This document shows positions 31,779 through 42,988 of a stretch of 44,706 bases of DNA, piece by piece (position 1 is the first letter of the stretch; each line of letters begins with the position of its first letter). Origin of the DNA: Candidatus Cryosericum hinesii (GTDB lineage: Bacteria > Caldisericota > Caldisericia > Cryosericales > Cryosericaceae); contig NZ_QXIW01000024.1 of the NCBI RefSeq assembly GCF_003570985.1, positions 23,803 to 68,508 on the forward strand, given 5' to 3'. The translations under genes were made by a program, and so were the position numbers. The notes beneath the pieces are model-generated. The model was not told the origin of the DNA, did no database searches, and saw nothing but the letters and a program-made list of their open reading frames with translations.

Positions 31779-33209
31779 CTATGGTTTCAGCAAGGTCCGC
31801 AGGATCTCTCCGGCCAGTTTCGGGTTTGCCTTGCCCTTGCTCTTCTTCATGAGCTGGCCGACGAGAAAACCGAGTACTGCCTCCTTGCCGCTCCTGAACT
31901 GCTCAACCTGGGTGACGTTCTCCGTTATCACCTCGCGTGCAAATCCTTCGATCGCGGAGGTGTCCGAGACCTGTTCCAGGCCAAGGCTCTTCACCGCCTC
32001 GGACGGTGTCACGCCGGAGTCGACCAGCATCGGAAGAACGTCCTTGGATGCAGTGTTGCTGATGGCACCCTTCTCGACCATCGTCAGGAGGCCGGCGAGT
32101 GTCGCGGGCGTCAGCTGCGTCTCCGACAGCGTCTTGCCGCGTTCGTTCAGGAGCCTGGCCACCTCGGTCCCCATGTAGCTGGCGAGCTTCTTCGGGTTGT
32201 CATACAGAGCAATGGTCTGCTGGAAGAACTCTGCCGTGGAGTGTTCCTCGGTCAGCAGGGCCGCATCATATGGCGAGAGGTTGAGGTCTCGTTCGAAGCG
32301 TGACTGCATCTCCCAGGGCAGTTCGGGCATCTGTGCCCGCACGGATTCCAGCTCTGTGGGATCCAGCTGCAGCAGGGGCAGGTCCGGCTCCGGAAAGTAG
32401 CGGTAATCGTTGCTGGCTTCCTTGCTGCGCATGGCGGTCGTTGTTCCCTGCACTTCGTCAAAGTGCCTGCTTTCCATCATGATGGGAGTACCGTCGGCAA
32501 TGCACTGTGCCTGGCGCTGCTCCTCGTAGTCGATGGCCCGCTTGACGCTGCGAAAGCTGTTGAGGTTCTTGATCTCTACTTTTGTCCCTAGCTTCGCAGG
32601 ATCCGGACTGACGGAGACATTCACGTCACACCGCATGGCACCCTTCTCCATGTCGCCTGACGATACGCCGAGCCACCTGACAAGCCGTCTCAGATTATGC
32701 AGGAACTCGTATGCTTCATCGCCGCTTTGCATGTCTGGTTCAGTGACAATCTCGACCAGTGGCATGCCACAGCGGTTGAAGTCGACCAGCGTCTCACCCC
32801 CGAGCGTGATGTCCGCGGCATGCATCGACTTGCCGGCGTCTTCCTCGATATGGGCGCGTGTTAACCGGACGCTGCGGCCGCCTTGTTCCGTGACGATGGG
32901 AAGCGATCCTCCTGTCGCGATCGGGCGGTCGAACTGGGTGATCTGATAGGACTTGGGAAGGTCCGGGTAGAAGTAGTTCTTGCGTGAGAACTCGGAGACC
33001 TCGTGGACAGTACAGCCCAGTGCCGTGGCGATCCTGACGGCCAGGCGCACGGCTTGGGCGTTCAGCGTGGGCAGGGCGCCTGGCAGTCCCAGGCAGACGG
33101 GGCAGACATGGGTGTTGGGCTCGTCCCCGAACGCCGTGCTGCAGCCACAGAACATCTTGGTCTGCGTGGCCAGCTGGACGTGAATTTCCAGGCCGATCGT
33201 CGTGGTCAT
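31779..33209 (-). CDS. gatB: Asp/Glu-tRNA(Asn/Gln) amidotransferase subunit B
   Basis: 476 residues. GatB binds the misacylated tRNA and activates Glu (or Asp) for amidation by ammonia from GatA. 'GLEIHVQLATQTKMFCGCS' opens the protein, followed by the zinc pair in 'CPVCLGLPG'; 'KNYFYPDLPKSYQITQF' and 'NRCGMPLVEIVTEPD' are GatB signatures. The C-terminal helical YqeY-like tail ('RTLLKP' end) is present. ATG 33209 overlaps the gatA stop as ATGA. It ends a five-gene minus-strand run. Confidence 0.96.
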   Translation of the reverse strand: MTTTIGLEIHVQLATQTKMFCGCSTAFGDEPNTHVCPVCLGLPGALPTLNAQAVRLAVRIATALGCTVHEVSEFSRKNYFYPDLPKSYQITQFDRPIATGGSLPIVTEQGGRSVRLTRAHIEEDAGKSMHAADITLGGETLVDFNRCGMPLVEIVTEPDMQSGDEAYEFLHNLRRLVRWLGVSSGDMEKGAMRCDVNVSVSPDPAKLGTKVEIKNLNSFRSVKRAIDYEEQRQAQCIADGTPIMMESRHFDEVQGTTTAMRSKEASNDYRYFPEPDLPLLQLDPTELESVRAQMPELPWEMQSRFERDLNLSPYDAALLTEEHSTAEFFQQTIALYDNPKKLASYMGTEVARLLNERGKTLSETQLTPATLAGLLTMVEKGAISNTASKDVLPMLVDSGVTPSEAVKSLGLEQVSDTSAIEGFAREVITENVTQVEQFRSGKEAVLGFLVGQLMKKSKGKANPKLAGEILRTLLKP

Positions 33210-34627
33210 GACTCACCTCCAAGCGCTGTGAACAGGACATTCGCGCAGGAGAGAACGTCAGCATCGCTCCAGCGGGGACCCATGAGTTGCAGTCCGACAG
33301 GAAGACCGGCGGTGTCCTTTCCAGCGGGAAACGAAATGGCAGGGGCTCCGGCCAGGTCCGCGGGGATCGTGAACACATCCGCCTTGTACATTTCCAGCGG
33401 GTCGGTCACCGCTCCAAGTTTGAACGCTGTCGTCGGGGTGGTCGGTGTGAGCAGGACGTCGGCAGACTGCAGTGCCGCGTCCAGTTCGTCGGTGATGAGT
33501 TGGCGTACACTGGCTGCCTTTTTGTAGTAGGCGTCATAGTACCCGGCAGAGAGCACGAATGCGCCGATGAGGATGCGCCGCTTCACTTCGGTGCCGAATC
33601 CGGTATTGCGTGTCCTGCTGTATGTTTCCGTCATGTCCCGTCCGTCCTCGTGCAGGCCGTAGCGAACGCCGTCAAACCGTCCGAGGTTGGCGGAGCACTC
33701 GGCAGGCGCGATGATGTAGTAAACGGGCAGTGCGGACAGAATATGCGGCACGCTGACCTCGACGATCGATGCGCCGCTTTTCACGGCTGCTTTACGGGTC
33801 GTCTCCATGGCTGCTGCGATTTCCGGCTGGACATCCAGCCCCTGGAGTTCACGGATGATGCCCACCCGTTTGCCTGCGAGGGTCGGTTGCAGTGCGGCCT
33901 CGAAGTCCACGTGGGGTCGTTTGACGCTGGTAGCATCCTTTGGATCATGGGCAGCCATCACGTTCATCATGATGGCAGCGTCCCGGACGCTCCTCGCAAT
34001 GGGACCGATGCAGTCGAGGCTGGACCCGAAGGCGACCAGGCCGTACCGCGACACAAGCCCGTAGGTCGGTTTGAAGCCGACGACTCCGCAGAACGCTGCG
34101 GGCTGCCGCACAGAACCACCGGTGTCGGAACCGATTGCTCCAAGAGCAAAACCCGCAGCGACCGCAGCCGTCGAACCGCCGCTGGATCCACCGGGAACTC
34201 GGCTCAGGTCCGCGGGGTTGTGCGTCGGGAAAAAGGCAGAATTCTCCGTGGAGGAACCCATGGCAAACTCGTCGAGGTTGGTCTTGCCTGGTACGACAGC
34301 CCCTGCTGCAAGCAACGACTGCACGACAGTCGCCGAATAGGGGGCGACATAGTGTTCAAGGATCCGGGAGCCGCAGGTACAGCGTTCGCCTGCCATCATG
34401 ATGTTGTCCTTGACTGCTATCGGGGCTCCTGCAAGAGGAGACGAGGGATCGGCGGCCTGCGCATCGGACCGGGCGGCGTCGAGGCGCAGGTGTAGAAACG
34501 CCTTCACTTGAGGGTCTCCGCGTTCGATGAGTTGCCGCGTCTCGCCCAGATACTCTTCTGCCGACAGTTCGTGCGCGCGAACAGCGTGACGATACTGTTC
34601 CAGGGTGCGTGGAAGTTCGCTACTCAT
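33206..34627 (-). CDS. gatA: Asp/Glu-tRNA(Asn/Gln) amidotransferase subunit A
   Basis: 473 residues from ATG 34627. A longer frame to 34687 lies within gatC. GatA is the glutaminase that releases ammonia for GatB. The amidase-signature Ser-Ser-Lys triad is intact: K73 ('AVKDN'), S148 ('PGGSSGGS') and S172 ('SDTGGSVRQP'), with the spacing seen in the characterised Staphylococcus enzyme. The start overlaps gatC by 8 bases and the stop overlaps gatB by 4. Confidence 0.96.
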   Translation of the reverse strand: MSSELPRTLEQYRHAVRAHELSAEEYLGETRQLIERGDPQVKAFLHLRLDAARSDAQAADPSSPLAGAPIAVKDNIMMAGERCTCGSRILEHYVAPYSATVVQSLLAAGAVVPGKTNLDEFAMGSSTENSAFFPTHNPADLSRVPGGSSGGSTAAVAAGFALGAIGSDTGGSVRQPAAFCGVVGFKPTYGLVSRYGLVAFGSSLDCIGPIARSVRDAAIMMNVMAAHDPKDATSVKRPHVDFEAALQPTLAGKRVGIIRELQGLDVQPEIAAAMETTRKAAVKSGASIVEVSVPHILSALPVYYIIAPAECSANLGRFDGVRYGLHEDGRDMTETYSRTRNTGFGTEVKRRILIGAFVLSAGYYDAYYKKAASVRQLITDELDAALQSADVLLTPTTPTTAFKLGAVTDPLEMYKADVFTIPADLAGAPAISFPAGKDTAGLPVGLQLMGPRWSDADVLSCANVLFTALGGES

Positions 34628-34916
34628 CCTCGCCTCCCATGACGTTCCGCACGACAACGAATCCATCACGCATCGCGGGCGCTCCACCGAGCCCTGCTTC
34701 CCGGGTCAGGCCTTCGCCTGGCTCATCCGGACGGAGTTCGGTCATGGCGGGCCGCTTTCTGACGATGGCTGATGTGTCGACGGAGCCCAACTGTGCGACA
34801 TACCCGAGGATACGTTCGAGGTCCCCCAGAAGAGGCCCCTCCTCTTCTGGGGTTATCTCGAGACGCGCGAGTGAAGCCACGTGTTCGAGCGTCTCTTTGT
34901 CGATGATCATACCCAT
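34620..34916 (-). CDS. gatC: Asp/Glu-tRNA(Asn/Gln) amidotransferase subunit C
   Basis: 98 residues from ATG 34916, preceded by AGGAGGT. A longer frame to 34982 runs into ligA and is not family-like. GatC is the small belt that stabilises GatA-GatB. 'LEHVASLARLEITPEEE' and 'ILGYVAQLGSVDTS' are the family signatures, and the C-terminal 'MRDGFVVVRNVM' is the usual 'DGFFVVPKVIG'-type ending. It lies between ligA and gatA. Confidence 0.93.
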   Translation of the reverse strand: MGMIIDKETLEHVASLARLEITPEEEGPLLGDLERILGYVAQLGSVDTSAIVRKRPAMTELRPDEPGEGLTREAGLGGAPAMRDGFVVVRNVMGGEDE

Positions 34917-34938
34917 GATACCTCCTGTGCCTGTTTTC

Positions 34939-36972
<2,034 letters not shown>

Positions 36973-38124
36973 TCAGGGCGTCAGAATGGAAAAACCGCTG
37001 CCGAGGGCAAGGGCAGAGCGCATCCCCGGCAGCTGGAACACTCGTACCTCGTCGCTCTCAGCCATACTCCATTGGTGTACAAGTGCTCGCGTTTTCATGT
37101 CGTAGATACCAAGGAAATAGACCGCAGTCTGAGAGGTAGATTGTTCCTGGAACAGGAGTGCACACTCTCCATCGGACATCGAGGCGTCGATTGCATTGAA
37201 GTTGAGTTTTGAGGCTGACAGCAGTTGCTTGCCATCCTTGTCGAAGATCTCTGCAGTGCGTCCAAAGGTCAGAAAGTCGTTACCTAGCGCGCGAAGGTCG
37301 GGATTGTCGGAAGTGGCCGAAATCTGGGCTATCTTCTTGCCCGTCTGGTCGAACAGATAGCGGGGCAGGGAACCGGGGGTGCCCAAGATGCTGCGGCCGT
37401 AGCCGGCCAGGATGCGTGTGCCGCTGTCGTCCACAACCGTGACGAGTCCTGCCAGTTTCTGACCTGGGTTGGGGACCGTGAACTTGGCGATGACCTTTCC
37501 TTGCGGCGAGACGGTGTAGATGGTGCCGCTTTCCAGTGTCACGACGAGCGTTCCGCTGCGCACAAGGCTGATCTGCGACCCACGGCCGAAATCGGGTACG
37601 GTGTAACCTTCCTGGTACTTGCCGGCAATGTCGTACATGACGAATTGCCGGGATTGGTCTTTCAGGAACGAGTAGACGACGGCAACCCCTCCGGTGATGG
37701 TGAACACGGCTTGCTCGACCACGCTGGGAGCCGTCGTTTGTCGCGACCATTTCTGGTGAAGGGCATCATCCAGCAATGTCAGTCGCTGTCCTGCTACCAG
37801 AAGGTACTTGCCCGACGTACTCAACGTGAATGACGTGGGATTATCCCCCAGTTCCACACCTTCGCTCTGGCTCGCCCATCCACGTAACGCAAATATCTGG
37901 CCGGTCGCCGTCAGAGCATATCCCTGGTCCTGTGTGCCTACGATCCCAATAGGATAATCATTGGTCTTGAACTGTGAGGCCACGTGCAGCGTCGTCTCTT
38001 TTCCACGAAGTGCCCACAAGGTCATGGCACCCAGGGTTGCTGCCACAAGGATAAAGGCGGCGAGCCAGCGCTGATTTTGGAGGGTTATGTGCAACAGGCC
38101 ATGCGACTTAACGGTTTTCTTCAT
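36973..38124 (-). CDS. Membrane-anchored beta-propeller-like protein of unknown function
   Basis: 383 residues. One N-terminal membrane helix (about 18-39) follows a short basic cytoplasmic stretch. The rest is built of repeating beta-strand patterns with 'G-x-x-x-x-hydrophobic' and Asp-Gly turns ('TGQIFALRG', 'SGKYLLVAGQ', 'SPQGKVIAKF', 'FDQTGKKIAQI', 'FDKDGKQLLSA'), as in PQQ/WD-like propellers. It has no catalytic motif. It is probably an extracytoplasmic scaffold or sensor domain. It is the first gene of the ligA-gatCAB run, 12 bases ahead of ligA, with its own promoter. Confidence 0.6.
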   Translation of the reverse strand: MKKTVKSHGLLHITLQNQRWLAAFILVAATLGAMTLWALRGKETTLHVASQFKTNDYPIGIVGTQDQGYALTATGQIFALRGWASQSEGVELGDNPTSFTLSTSGKYLLVAGQRLTLLDDALHQKWSRQTTAPSVVEQAVFTITGGVAVVYSFLKDQSRQFVMYDIAGKYQEGYTVPDFGRGSQISLVRSGTLVVTLESGTIYTVSPQGKVIAKFTVPNPGQKLAGLVTVVDDSGTRILAGYGRSILGTPGSLPRYLFDQTGKKIAQISATSDNPDLRALGNDFLTFGRTAEIFDKDGKQLLSASKLNFNAIDASMSDGECALLFQEQSTSQTAVYFLGIYDMKTRALVHQWSMAESDEVRVFQLPGMRSALALGSGFSILTP

Positions 38125-38139
38125 CTCATCACCGTGACA

Positions 38140-38167
38140 ATTCTAGCCTGAACGTCAGGTTTGGCAA
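38140..38167 (-). promoter_or_regulatory. Promoter of the propeller protein-ligA-gatCAB run
   Basis: Minus-strand TTGCCA (38162-38167), a 16-base spacer, then TAGAAT (38140-38145), shortly upstream of ATG 38124. Confidence 0.6.
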
Positions 38168-38207
38168 AGAAGAGGTTGGTGGGCCCAACGGCTTATAGCT
38201 CCTGGCG

Positions 38208-38235
38208 TTGCTTTTGGCGGATGCTCCAATATACT
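38208..38235 (+). promoter_or_regulatory. Promoter of tldD-tldE-pfkA
   Basis: TTGCTT (38208-38213), a 16-base spacer, then TATACT (38230-38235). GGAGGTG (38251-38257) precedes GTG 38262. Confidence 0.6.
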
Positions 38236-38261
38236 GACATTGTCGACCAGGGAGGTGACCA

Positions 38262-39707
38262 GTGGACAAGTTCACGGAGCGGGTCATTGCGGGAGCGAAG
38301 CGCCTCGGCGCAAGCTACTGCGATTGCCGTCTCATTGATATGGAACGAGAGGATGTGTCGGTTGTCGGGGGAGCACCCCGCGCCGTCGTGCATGCTCATC
38401 AGCGTGGATTTGGGGTCCGCGTCATTGCGAACGGGGCATGGGGATTTTCATCATCGTCCGTCGTGACCGACGCCGAGGCCGACCATATCGCCGAAGAGGC
38501 GGTGGCCATCGCGCACGCGAGTGCGCTGGCAAAGAAGAAGGATGTCGTCCTGGCGCCGGTTGCTCTCAGTCAAGACATGATACCGCACCAGGCGGACGTG
38601 GATCCCTTCACGATCCCTGATTCTGACAAAATCGGACTGCTCGCCGAAGCTACCAGGACGATGATGCTACCGGGAGTCGTTTTGGCGCGAGGTCAGATGC
38701 AGTTTCTGAAGGAGCGCAAGATCTTCGCGTCCTCCGAGGGTTCGTATATCGTCCAGGACCGGGTCGAGAGCGGGGCCGGCGTCAGCGCCATGGCTGCCAG
38801 CGATGAGGGCGACGTCCAGGTCCGCAGCTACCCCATGTCCTTCTCAGGCGACAACGCGCAGTCGGGCTGGGAGTTCGTGGAAGCAATGAAGCTGCTGGAA
38901 CATGCCGAACCGACCGCCAGGGGAGCCTTGGCGCTCCTCTCCGCCAAACCGTGTCCGTCAGGCGTCAAAGACCTGGTTGTCGGAGGGCAGCAGCTCGCCC
39001 TGCAGGTCCACGAGTCATGCGGTCACCCATCCGAGCTGGACCGGGTCATGGGCATGGAGGCATCGTTCGCCGGGACATCATTTCTGACGCCCGACAAGAA
39101 GGGCAGCTTCCGCTACGGGTCCGACATCGTCAATTTGACCGCGGATCCCACGATTCCCCACGCGCTGGGTGGACTCGTGTATGACGACGAGGGGGTGAGG
39201 GGCCGCAAAGTGTACCTGGTACGGGGCGGCATCTTCGAGCATTACCTCAACTCTCGTGCATCAGCTCCCGTCGTCGGCGAGGAGCCCATGGGGGCGATGA
39301 GGGCCGATGGCTTCGCACGCTGCCCTATTGTCCGTATGGTGAGCATCAACCTCGAACCGGGCGATCTGACCTTTGAGCAGTTGATTGCCGGCGTCGAGGA
39401 CGGACTCTACGTGGACGGCATCAAGAGCTGGTCCATCGATGATCGGCGCCTGAACTTCCAGTTCGGCAGTGAGATTGGCTGGGAGATCAGGGGAGGGAAA
39501 TTGCAGGACATGGTCAGGAACCCGACGTATACCGGCGTCACGTATGAGTTCTGGAGGTCCTGTGACGGCATCGGAAACCCTGAGCTGTACCACGTGTGGG
39601 GTGTCGACAATTGTGGAAAGGGCGAACCGATGCAGGTGGCGCATGTGTCCCACGGTACATCTCCTGCCCGGTTCCGCCATGTTCAGGTGGGAGTGCTCCA
39701 TGAGTAG
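38262..39707 (+). CDS. tldD: TldD metalloprotease subunit
   Basis: 481 residues from GTG 38262 with GGAGGTG upstream. TldD and TldE form a zinc protease that removes leader peptides and cleaves unstructured peptides. The catalytic HExxxH motif is at 250-254 ('VHESCGHPSELD'), and the C-terminal 'VDNCGKGEPMQVAHVSHG' carries the zinc-ligand Cys. 'SEGSYIVQDRV' and 'GVTYEFWRSCDGIGN' are also typical. The gene overlaps tldE by 8 bases, consistent with making the heterodimer in equal amounts. No RiPP precursor was recognised nearby. Confidence 0.93.
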   Translation: MDKFTERVIAGAKRLGASYCDCRLIDMEREDVSVVGGAPRAVVHAHQRGFGVRVIANGAWGFSSSSVVTDAEADHIAEEAVAIAHASALAKKKDVVLAPVALSQDMIPHQADVDPFTIPDSDKIGLLAEATRTMMLPGVVLARGQMQFLKERKIFASSEGSYIVQDRVESGAGVSAMAASDEGDVQVRSYPMSFSGDNAQSGWEFVEAMKLLEHAEPTARGALALLSAKPCPSGVKDLVVGGQQLALQVHESCGHPSELDRVMGMEASFAGTSFLTPDKKGSFRYGSDIVNLTADPTIPHALGGLVYDDEGVRGRKVYLVRGGIFEHYLNSRASAPVVGEEPMGAMRADGFARCPIVRMVSINLEPGDLTFEQLIAGVEDGLYVDGIKSWSIDDRRLNFQFGSEIGWEIRGGKLQDMVRNPTYTGVTYEFWRSCDGIGNPELYHVWGVDNCGKGEPMQVAHVSHGTSPARFRHVQVGVLHE

Positions 39708-41043
39708 AGAACAGCTTCATGGTCTTATGAATGACGCGCTGAAGGCGTCGGATGCAGACCAGACAGAGATCGTTACCATGACCTCTAACAGCGCTCTCAC
39801 GTGGTATGCCGAGAACATCATCCATCAGAACGTGGCCGAGCACACGGCGCAGGTTCAGGTGCGCGCCGTCGTTGGGAAGAAGGTCGGAAGTGCCTCGACG
39901 GCCGACTGCTCTCCCGAGGGTCTGGCGCTCATTGTTCGGCAGGCATCGCAGGCCGCCCGGCTCATGCCTGACGATCCCGGGTTTCCAGGTCTTCCATCTC
40001 CTCAGCCGATAGCTGCAGGACGCGTCGGAGGATGGGTCGCGGCGACCGCCGCCTCCCAGCCCGGAGAACGCGTTCTTGCTGTGAAGAAGGTCATTGAGCG
40101 CGCAGAGCACGAGGGCCTTCGGGCGGCTGGGACCTATCAGGTGCAGAACTCTGAACTGGCAGTTGTGAGTTCGATGGGCACAGCAGCCTATCAGCAGTAC
40201 ACGGTCGCAGCTCTGAAAGCCGTCGTCATGGGCGATGACAGTTCCGGATATAGTCTGATGTCGTCGGCTGACGTTGCGGACATTGATCCGGAAGTCACAG
40301 GCGAACAAGCTGTGCGCACGGCAGTCGAGACACGGCATCCCGCTGAGGTCGAACCCGGAGCCTTTGAGGTTGTCCTGAGCCCGTTTGCCGTCGAGGAGCT
40401 CATGGGCATGCTGGCCTATCTTGCCCTGTCCGCTCGCAGTGTCGAGCAGCACACGTGTTTCCTTGAGGGGCACGAGGGTGAGCAGATCTCTTCCCCCATC
40501 GTCAGTCTATACGACGACGGGCTGGATCCTGCAGGAATGCCTGTTCCCTTCGATTTCGAGGGAATGCCGAAGCATCGCGTCGATTTCCTGACTCAGGGCA
40601 AGGGAGGGAACGTCGTGTACGATTCCTACTACGCTGCCAAGATGGGTCGCGCGACGACAGGACACTCGCTTCAGCAGCCAAACGACATCGGCCCCTATCC
40701 GCTCAACATCTTCATGGGCGCGGGTGACAGCAGTGAGGCCGACATGGTTTCGCATGTCGAACGTGGCATCTATGTGACCCGTTTCTGGTACGGCAACCCT
40801 GTCGAGCCGAGGGGCGCGGTGGTCACCGGGACGACGCGTGACGGCACGTACCTCATCGAGAACGGCCGTAAGACGCATGGGGTTCGAAATCTGCGGTTTA
40901 CGCAGGGGCTCGTCGACATGCTTGCGCACACTGTCGAAATCAGCCGGAACCGCGCGGTCCTGGCTTCATCATTCGGAATCGGCGCCATGGTGCTCCCCAG
41001 TATCCGGGTCGAGGGGTTCCAGTTCACCGGCGTGACCCGCTAG
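39700..41043 (+). CDS. tldE: TldE/PmbA, regulatory partner of TldD
   Basis: 447 residues from ATG 39700, inside the tldD end; the longer frame to 39469 is antisense-like and lies in tldD. TldE has the same fold as TldD but no HExxxH, as seen here ('VVLSPFAVEELMGMLAYLAL' at the corresponding place). 'VVYDSYYAAKMGRATTGHS' and 'MVSHVERGIYVTRFWYGN' are PmbA landmarks. It functions only with TldD. pfkA follows after 25 bases. Confidence 0.92.
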   Translation: MSREQLHGLMNDALKASDADQTEIVTMTSNSALTWYAENIIHQNVAEHTAQVQVRAVVGKKVGSASTADCSPEGLALIVRQASQAARLMPDDPGFPGLPSPQPIAAGRVGGWVAATAASQPGERVLAVKKVIERAEHEGLRAAGTYQVQNSELAVVSSMGTAAYQQYTVAALKAVVMGDDSSGYSLMSSADVADIDPEVTGEQAVRTAVETRHPAEVEPGAFEVVLSPFAVEELMGMLAYLALSARSVEQHTCFLEGHEGEQISSPIVSLYDDGLDPAGMPVPFDFEGMPKHRVDFLTQGKGGNVVYDSYYAAKMGRATTGHSLQQPNDIGPYPLNIFMGAGDSSEADMVSHVERGIYVTRFWYGNPVEPRGAVVTGTTRDGTYLIENGRKTHGVRNLRFTQGLVDMLAHTVEISRNRAVLASSFGIGAMVLPSIRVEGFQFTGVTR

Positions 41044-41068
41044 CAGAAAGGGAAAGGGAGGAACACAG

Positions 41069-42064
41069 ATGAGACGTATCGCAGTCATGACGGCAGGGGC
41101 GGACGCACCAGGTATGAACGCAGCCATTCGCTCCGTTGCAAGGCGTTCATTTGAGCTCGGATACGATGTCCTGATGGTACGGGACGGGTTCGAAGGACTC
41201 GTGCGTGGCGAGATCGAGATCATGAACAAGAAGACAGTTTCCGGTATCCTTCCTCTGGGTGGAAGCATCTTCGGTAGTTCCCGGGTGTCGTCCGAGTTTG
41301 CGGTCCAGAACCTGGAGAAAATACGCAGTGTCCTGGAAAGCAATAGCATCACGACCAGCATCATCATCGGCGACCGCAGTGCCGTCGCTGTGGCGGCAGT
41401 ATTTGACGCAAACAGCATTCCATGTGTTGTCGTGCCCAATACCATCGACAATGATATCTTTGGCACCGACTTCAGCATAGGATTCGACAGCGCGATCACG
41501 ACCATCAGCGATGCGCTGGACAAGCTCCATTCGACGGCGTCGGCGCATCATCGAGTCATGATCGTGGAGGTCATGGGCCGTCAGTCCGGCTGGCTGGCAC
41601 TGTACGGTGGCCTCGCAGGGGGAGCCGATTTCATTGCCATTCCTGAGCAGCCTGTACCCATAGAGACGCTGGCAACACACCTCAAGCAGCGGAAGGAAGA
41701 GGGGAAGGATTTCTCCATCGTCGTCGTGGCCGAGGGATACCCGGTAGCCACACATGAACCGACTGTTGCGGGCAGGCCCGTGGCGGGATACGGACTGGCA
41801 GAAGCATTGGCCAGCACAACCAACCTGTCCATACGCGTCACGGTGCTGGGTTATCTCCAGCGGGGCGGCTCGCCCACAGTCTTTGACAGGTTGCTGGCCA
41901 CTCGACTGGGCCTTGCGGCCGTGAACGCAGTGCGCGAAGGCAAGTCTGGCATCCTTGTGGGCGAGGTTGGGCAGCGCATTGCCTTTACTGACCTCAAGGA
42001 AGCGACGAGTCAGCCACACGTCATCCCGGCCGACATTGTCCTTGAAGCCAAGACCTTTTACTAG
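41069..42064 (+). CDS. pfkA: Phosphofructokinase family protein with altered nucleotide-site motifs
   Basis: 331 residues; GGGAGGAA precedes ATG 41069. PFK phosphorylates fructose 6-phosphate. Sugar-side residues are conserved: 'NTIDNDI' with catalytic D127, 'SIGFDSA', 'HHRVMIVEVMGRQSG', 'VVAEG' and 'LGYLQRGGSP'. The phosphate-donor side is not: the usual SGGDAPG is A-G-A-D-A-P-G (9-15), and GGDGS is I-G-D-R-S (100-104). The residue that separates ATP users (Gly) from PPi users (Asp) is therefore Arg103, and the second selectivity position (Gly or Lys) is Asn124. Donor specificity cannot be read from sequence. It probably belongs to the tldD-tldE transcript. Confidence 0.85.
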   Translation: MRRIAVMTAGADAPGMNAAIRSVARRSFELGYDVLMVRDGFEGLVRGEIEIMNKKTVSGILPLGGSIFGSSRVSSEFAVQNLEKIRSVLESNSITTSIIIGDRSAVAVAAVFDANSIPCVVVPNTIDNDIFGTDFSIGFDSAITTISDALDKLHSTASAHHRVMIVEVMGRQSGWLALYGGLAGGADFIAIPEQPVPIETLATHLKQRKEEGKDFSIVVVAEGYPVATHEPTVAGRPVAGYGLAEALASTTNLSIRVTVLGYLQRGGSPTVFDRLLATRLGLAAVNAVREGKSGILVGEVGQRIAFTDLKEATSQPHVIPADIVLEAKTFY

Positions 42065-42100
42065 ATTCTGGCCGACCAGCCACACTGCCGCTTGACAGCA

Positions 42101-42128
42101 AACGCCCCGGCCATCAGACCGGGGCGTT
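42101..42128. terminator. Terminator between pfkA and nadE
   Basis: Stem AACGCCCCGG / CCGGGGCGTT with an 8-base loop, followed by CTTTGTT on the plus strand. It lies between convergent genes and may act both ways. Confidence 0.85.
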
Positions 42129-42160
42129 CTTTGTTGATCAATGCCCTGAGGCGGCGCGGA

Positions 42161-42988
42161 CTACTTGCGCCAGTCGCGCGGGTAGAGGAAATCGGTGCCG
42201 ACGGTGCGCTGTGACAGTTTGGCGATAGGAGGAGGAACGCGTTTGAACTGGGATGTCAGAATCTTGCGCTCGACCCGTTGCACAAGGTCAAGATCAAAGC
42301 CTTCTGATATGACTTCGGCAGACGAGCAGCGCTGGTCGACCAGGAGGTACAGGACCTGATCGAGTGTCTCGTAGCTTACACCGATTTCTCCCTCATCCGT
42401 CTGGCCAGCCCAGAGGTCGGCGGAAGGCGGCTTGGCGATGACCTGCTGTGGCAGTCCGATGTGACGCGCGAGCGACCGCACCTGGGTCTTGTACAGGTCG
42501 CCGATGGGCATGATGGCACATGCCATGTCACCATACCACGTCGAGTAGCCGACCAGCAGTTCGCTCTTGTTGCTGGTTCCGACGACAAGGGCATTCTCCT
42601 TCTTCGACTGGTCGAAAATGACGGCCATGCGCAGGCGAGCCAACAGGTTGCCCGTCCGCAACCGGTCGATGCCGGGCTGTAATGCGAGGTATGCATCGGC
42701 CATGCCACTGATGTCCAGCTCCTGCCAGGGAATGCCGCAGAATTCGAACATCGTGCGCACATCCCGCTTGCTTTCAGCTGAACTGATCTTGTAGGGAAGG
42801 AAGATGGCGTGAACATGGTCGGCTCCGAGAGCGTCGACGGCCAACTTGAGCACCAGTGCAGAGTCCAGTCCACCGGAAAGGGCAATGCACGCCTCTGTGA
42901 ACCCACTTGTGTGCAGCTCTTCCTGGACGAAACGTTTGAGATAGTCCTCGACAAATGCGTTGTTGAGAGCGAGGGTATCCACTGTCAT
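42161..42988 (-). CDS. nadE: NAD+ synthetase (synthetase domain only)
   Basis: 275 residues. It amidates nicotinic acid adenine dinucleotide to NAD+ using ATP. The PP-loop SGGLDS is at 38-43, followed by 'GTSNKSELLVGYSTWYGD' and 'KPPSADLWAGQTDE', both hallmarks. It lacks the fused N-terminal glutaminase domain, so on its own it resembles the ammonia-dependent form. However, a nitrilase-type gene lies directly upstream, overlapping by 4 bases (ATGA), and could supply ammonia from glutamine. GAGGAGGAACTC precedes ATG 42988. Confidence 0.95.
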   Translation of the reverse strand: MTVDTLALNNAFVEDYLKRFVQEELHTSGFTEACIALSGGLDSALVLKLAVDALGADHVHAIFLPYKISSAESKRDVRTMFEFCGIPWQELDISGMADAYLALQPGIDRLRTGNLLARLRMAVIFDQSKKENALVVGTSNKSELLVGYSTWYGDMACAIMPIGDLYKTQVRSLARHIGLPQQVIAKPPSADLWAGQTDEGEIGVSYETLDQVLYLLVDQRCSSAEVISEGFDLDLVQRVERKILTSQFKRVPPPIAKLSQRTVGTDFLYPRDWRK

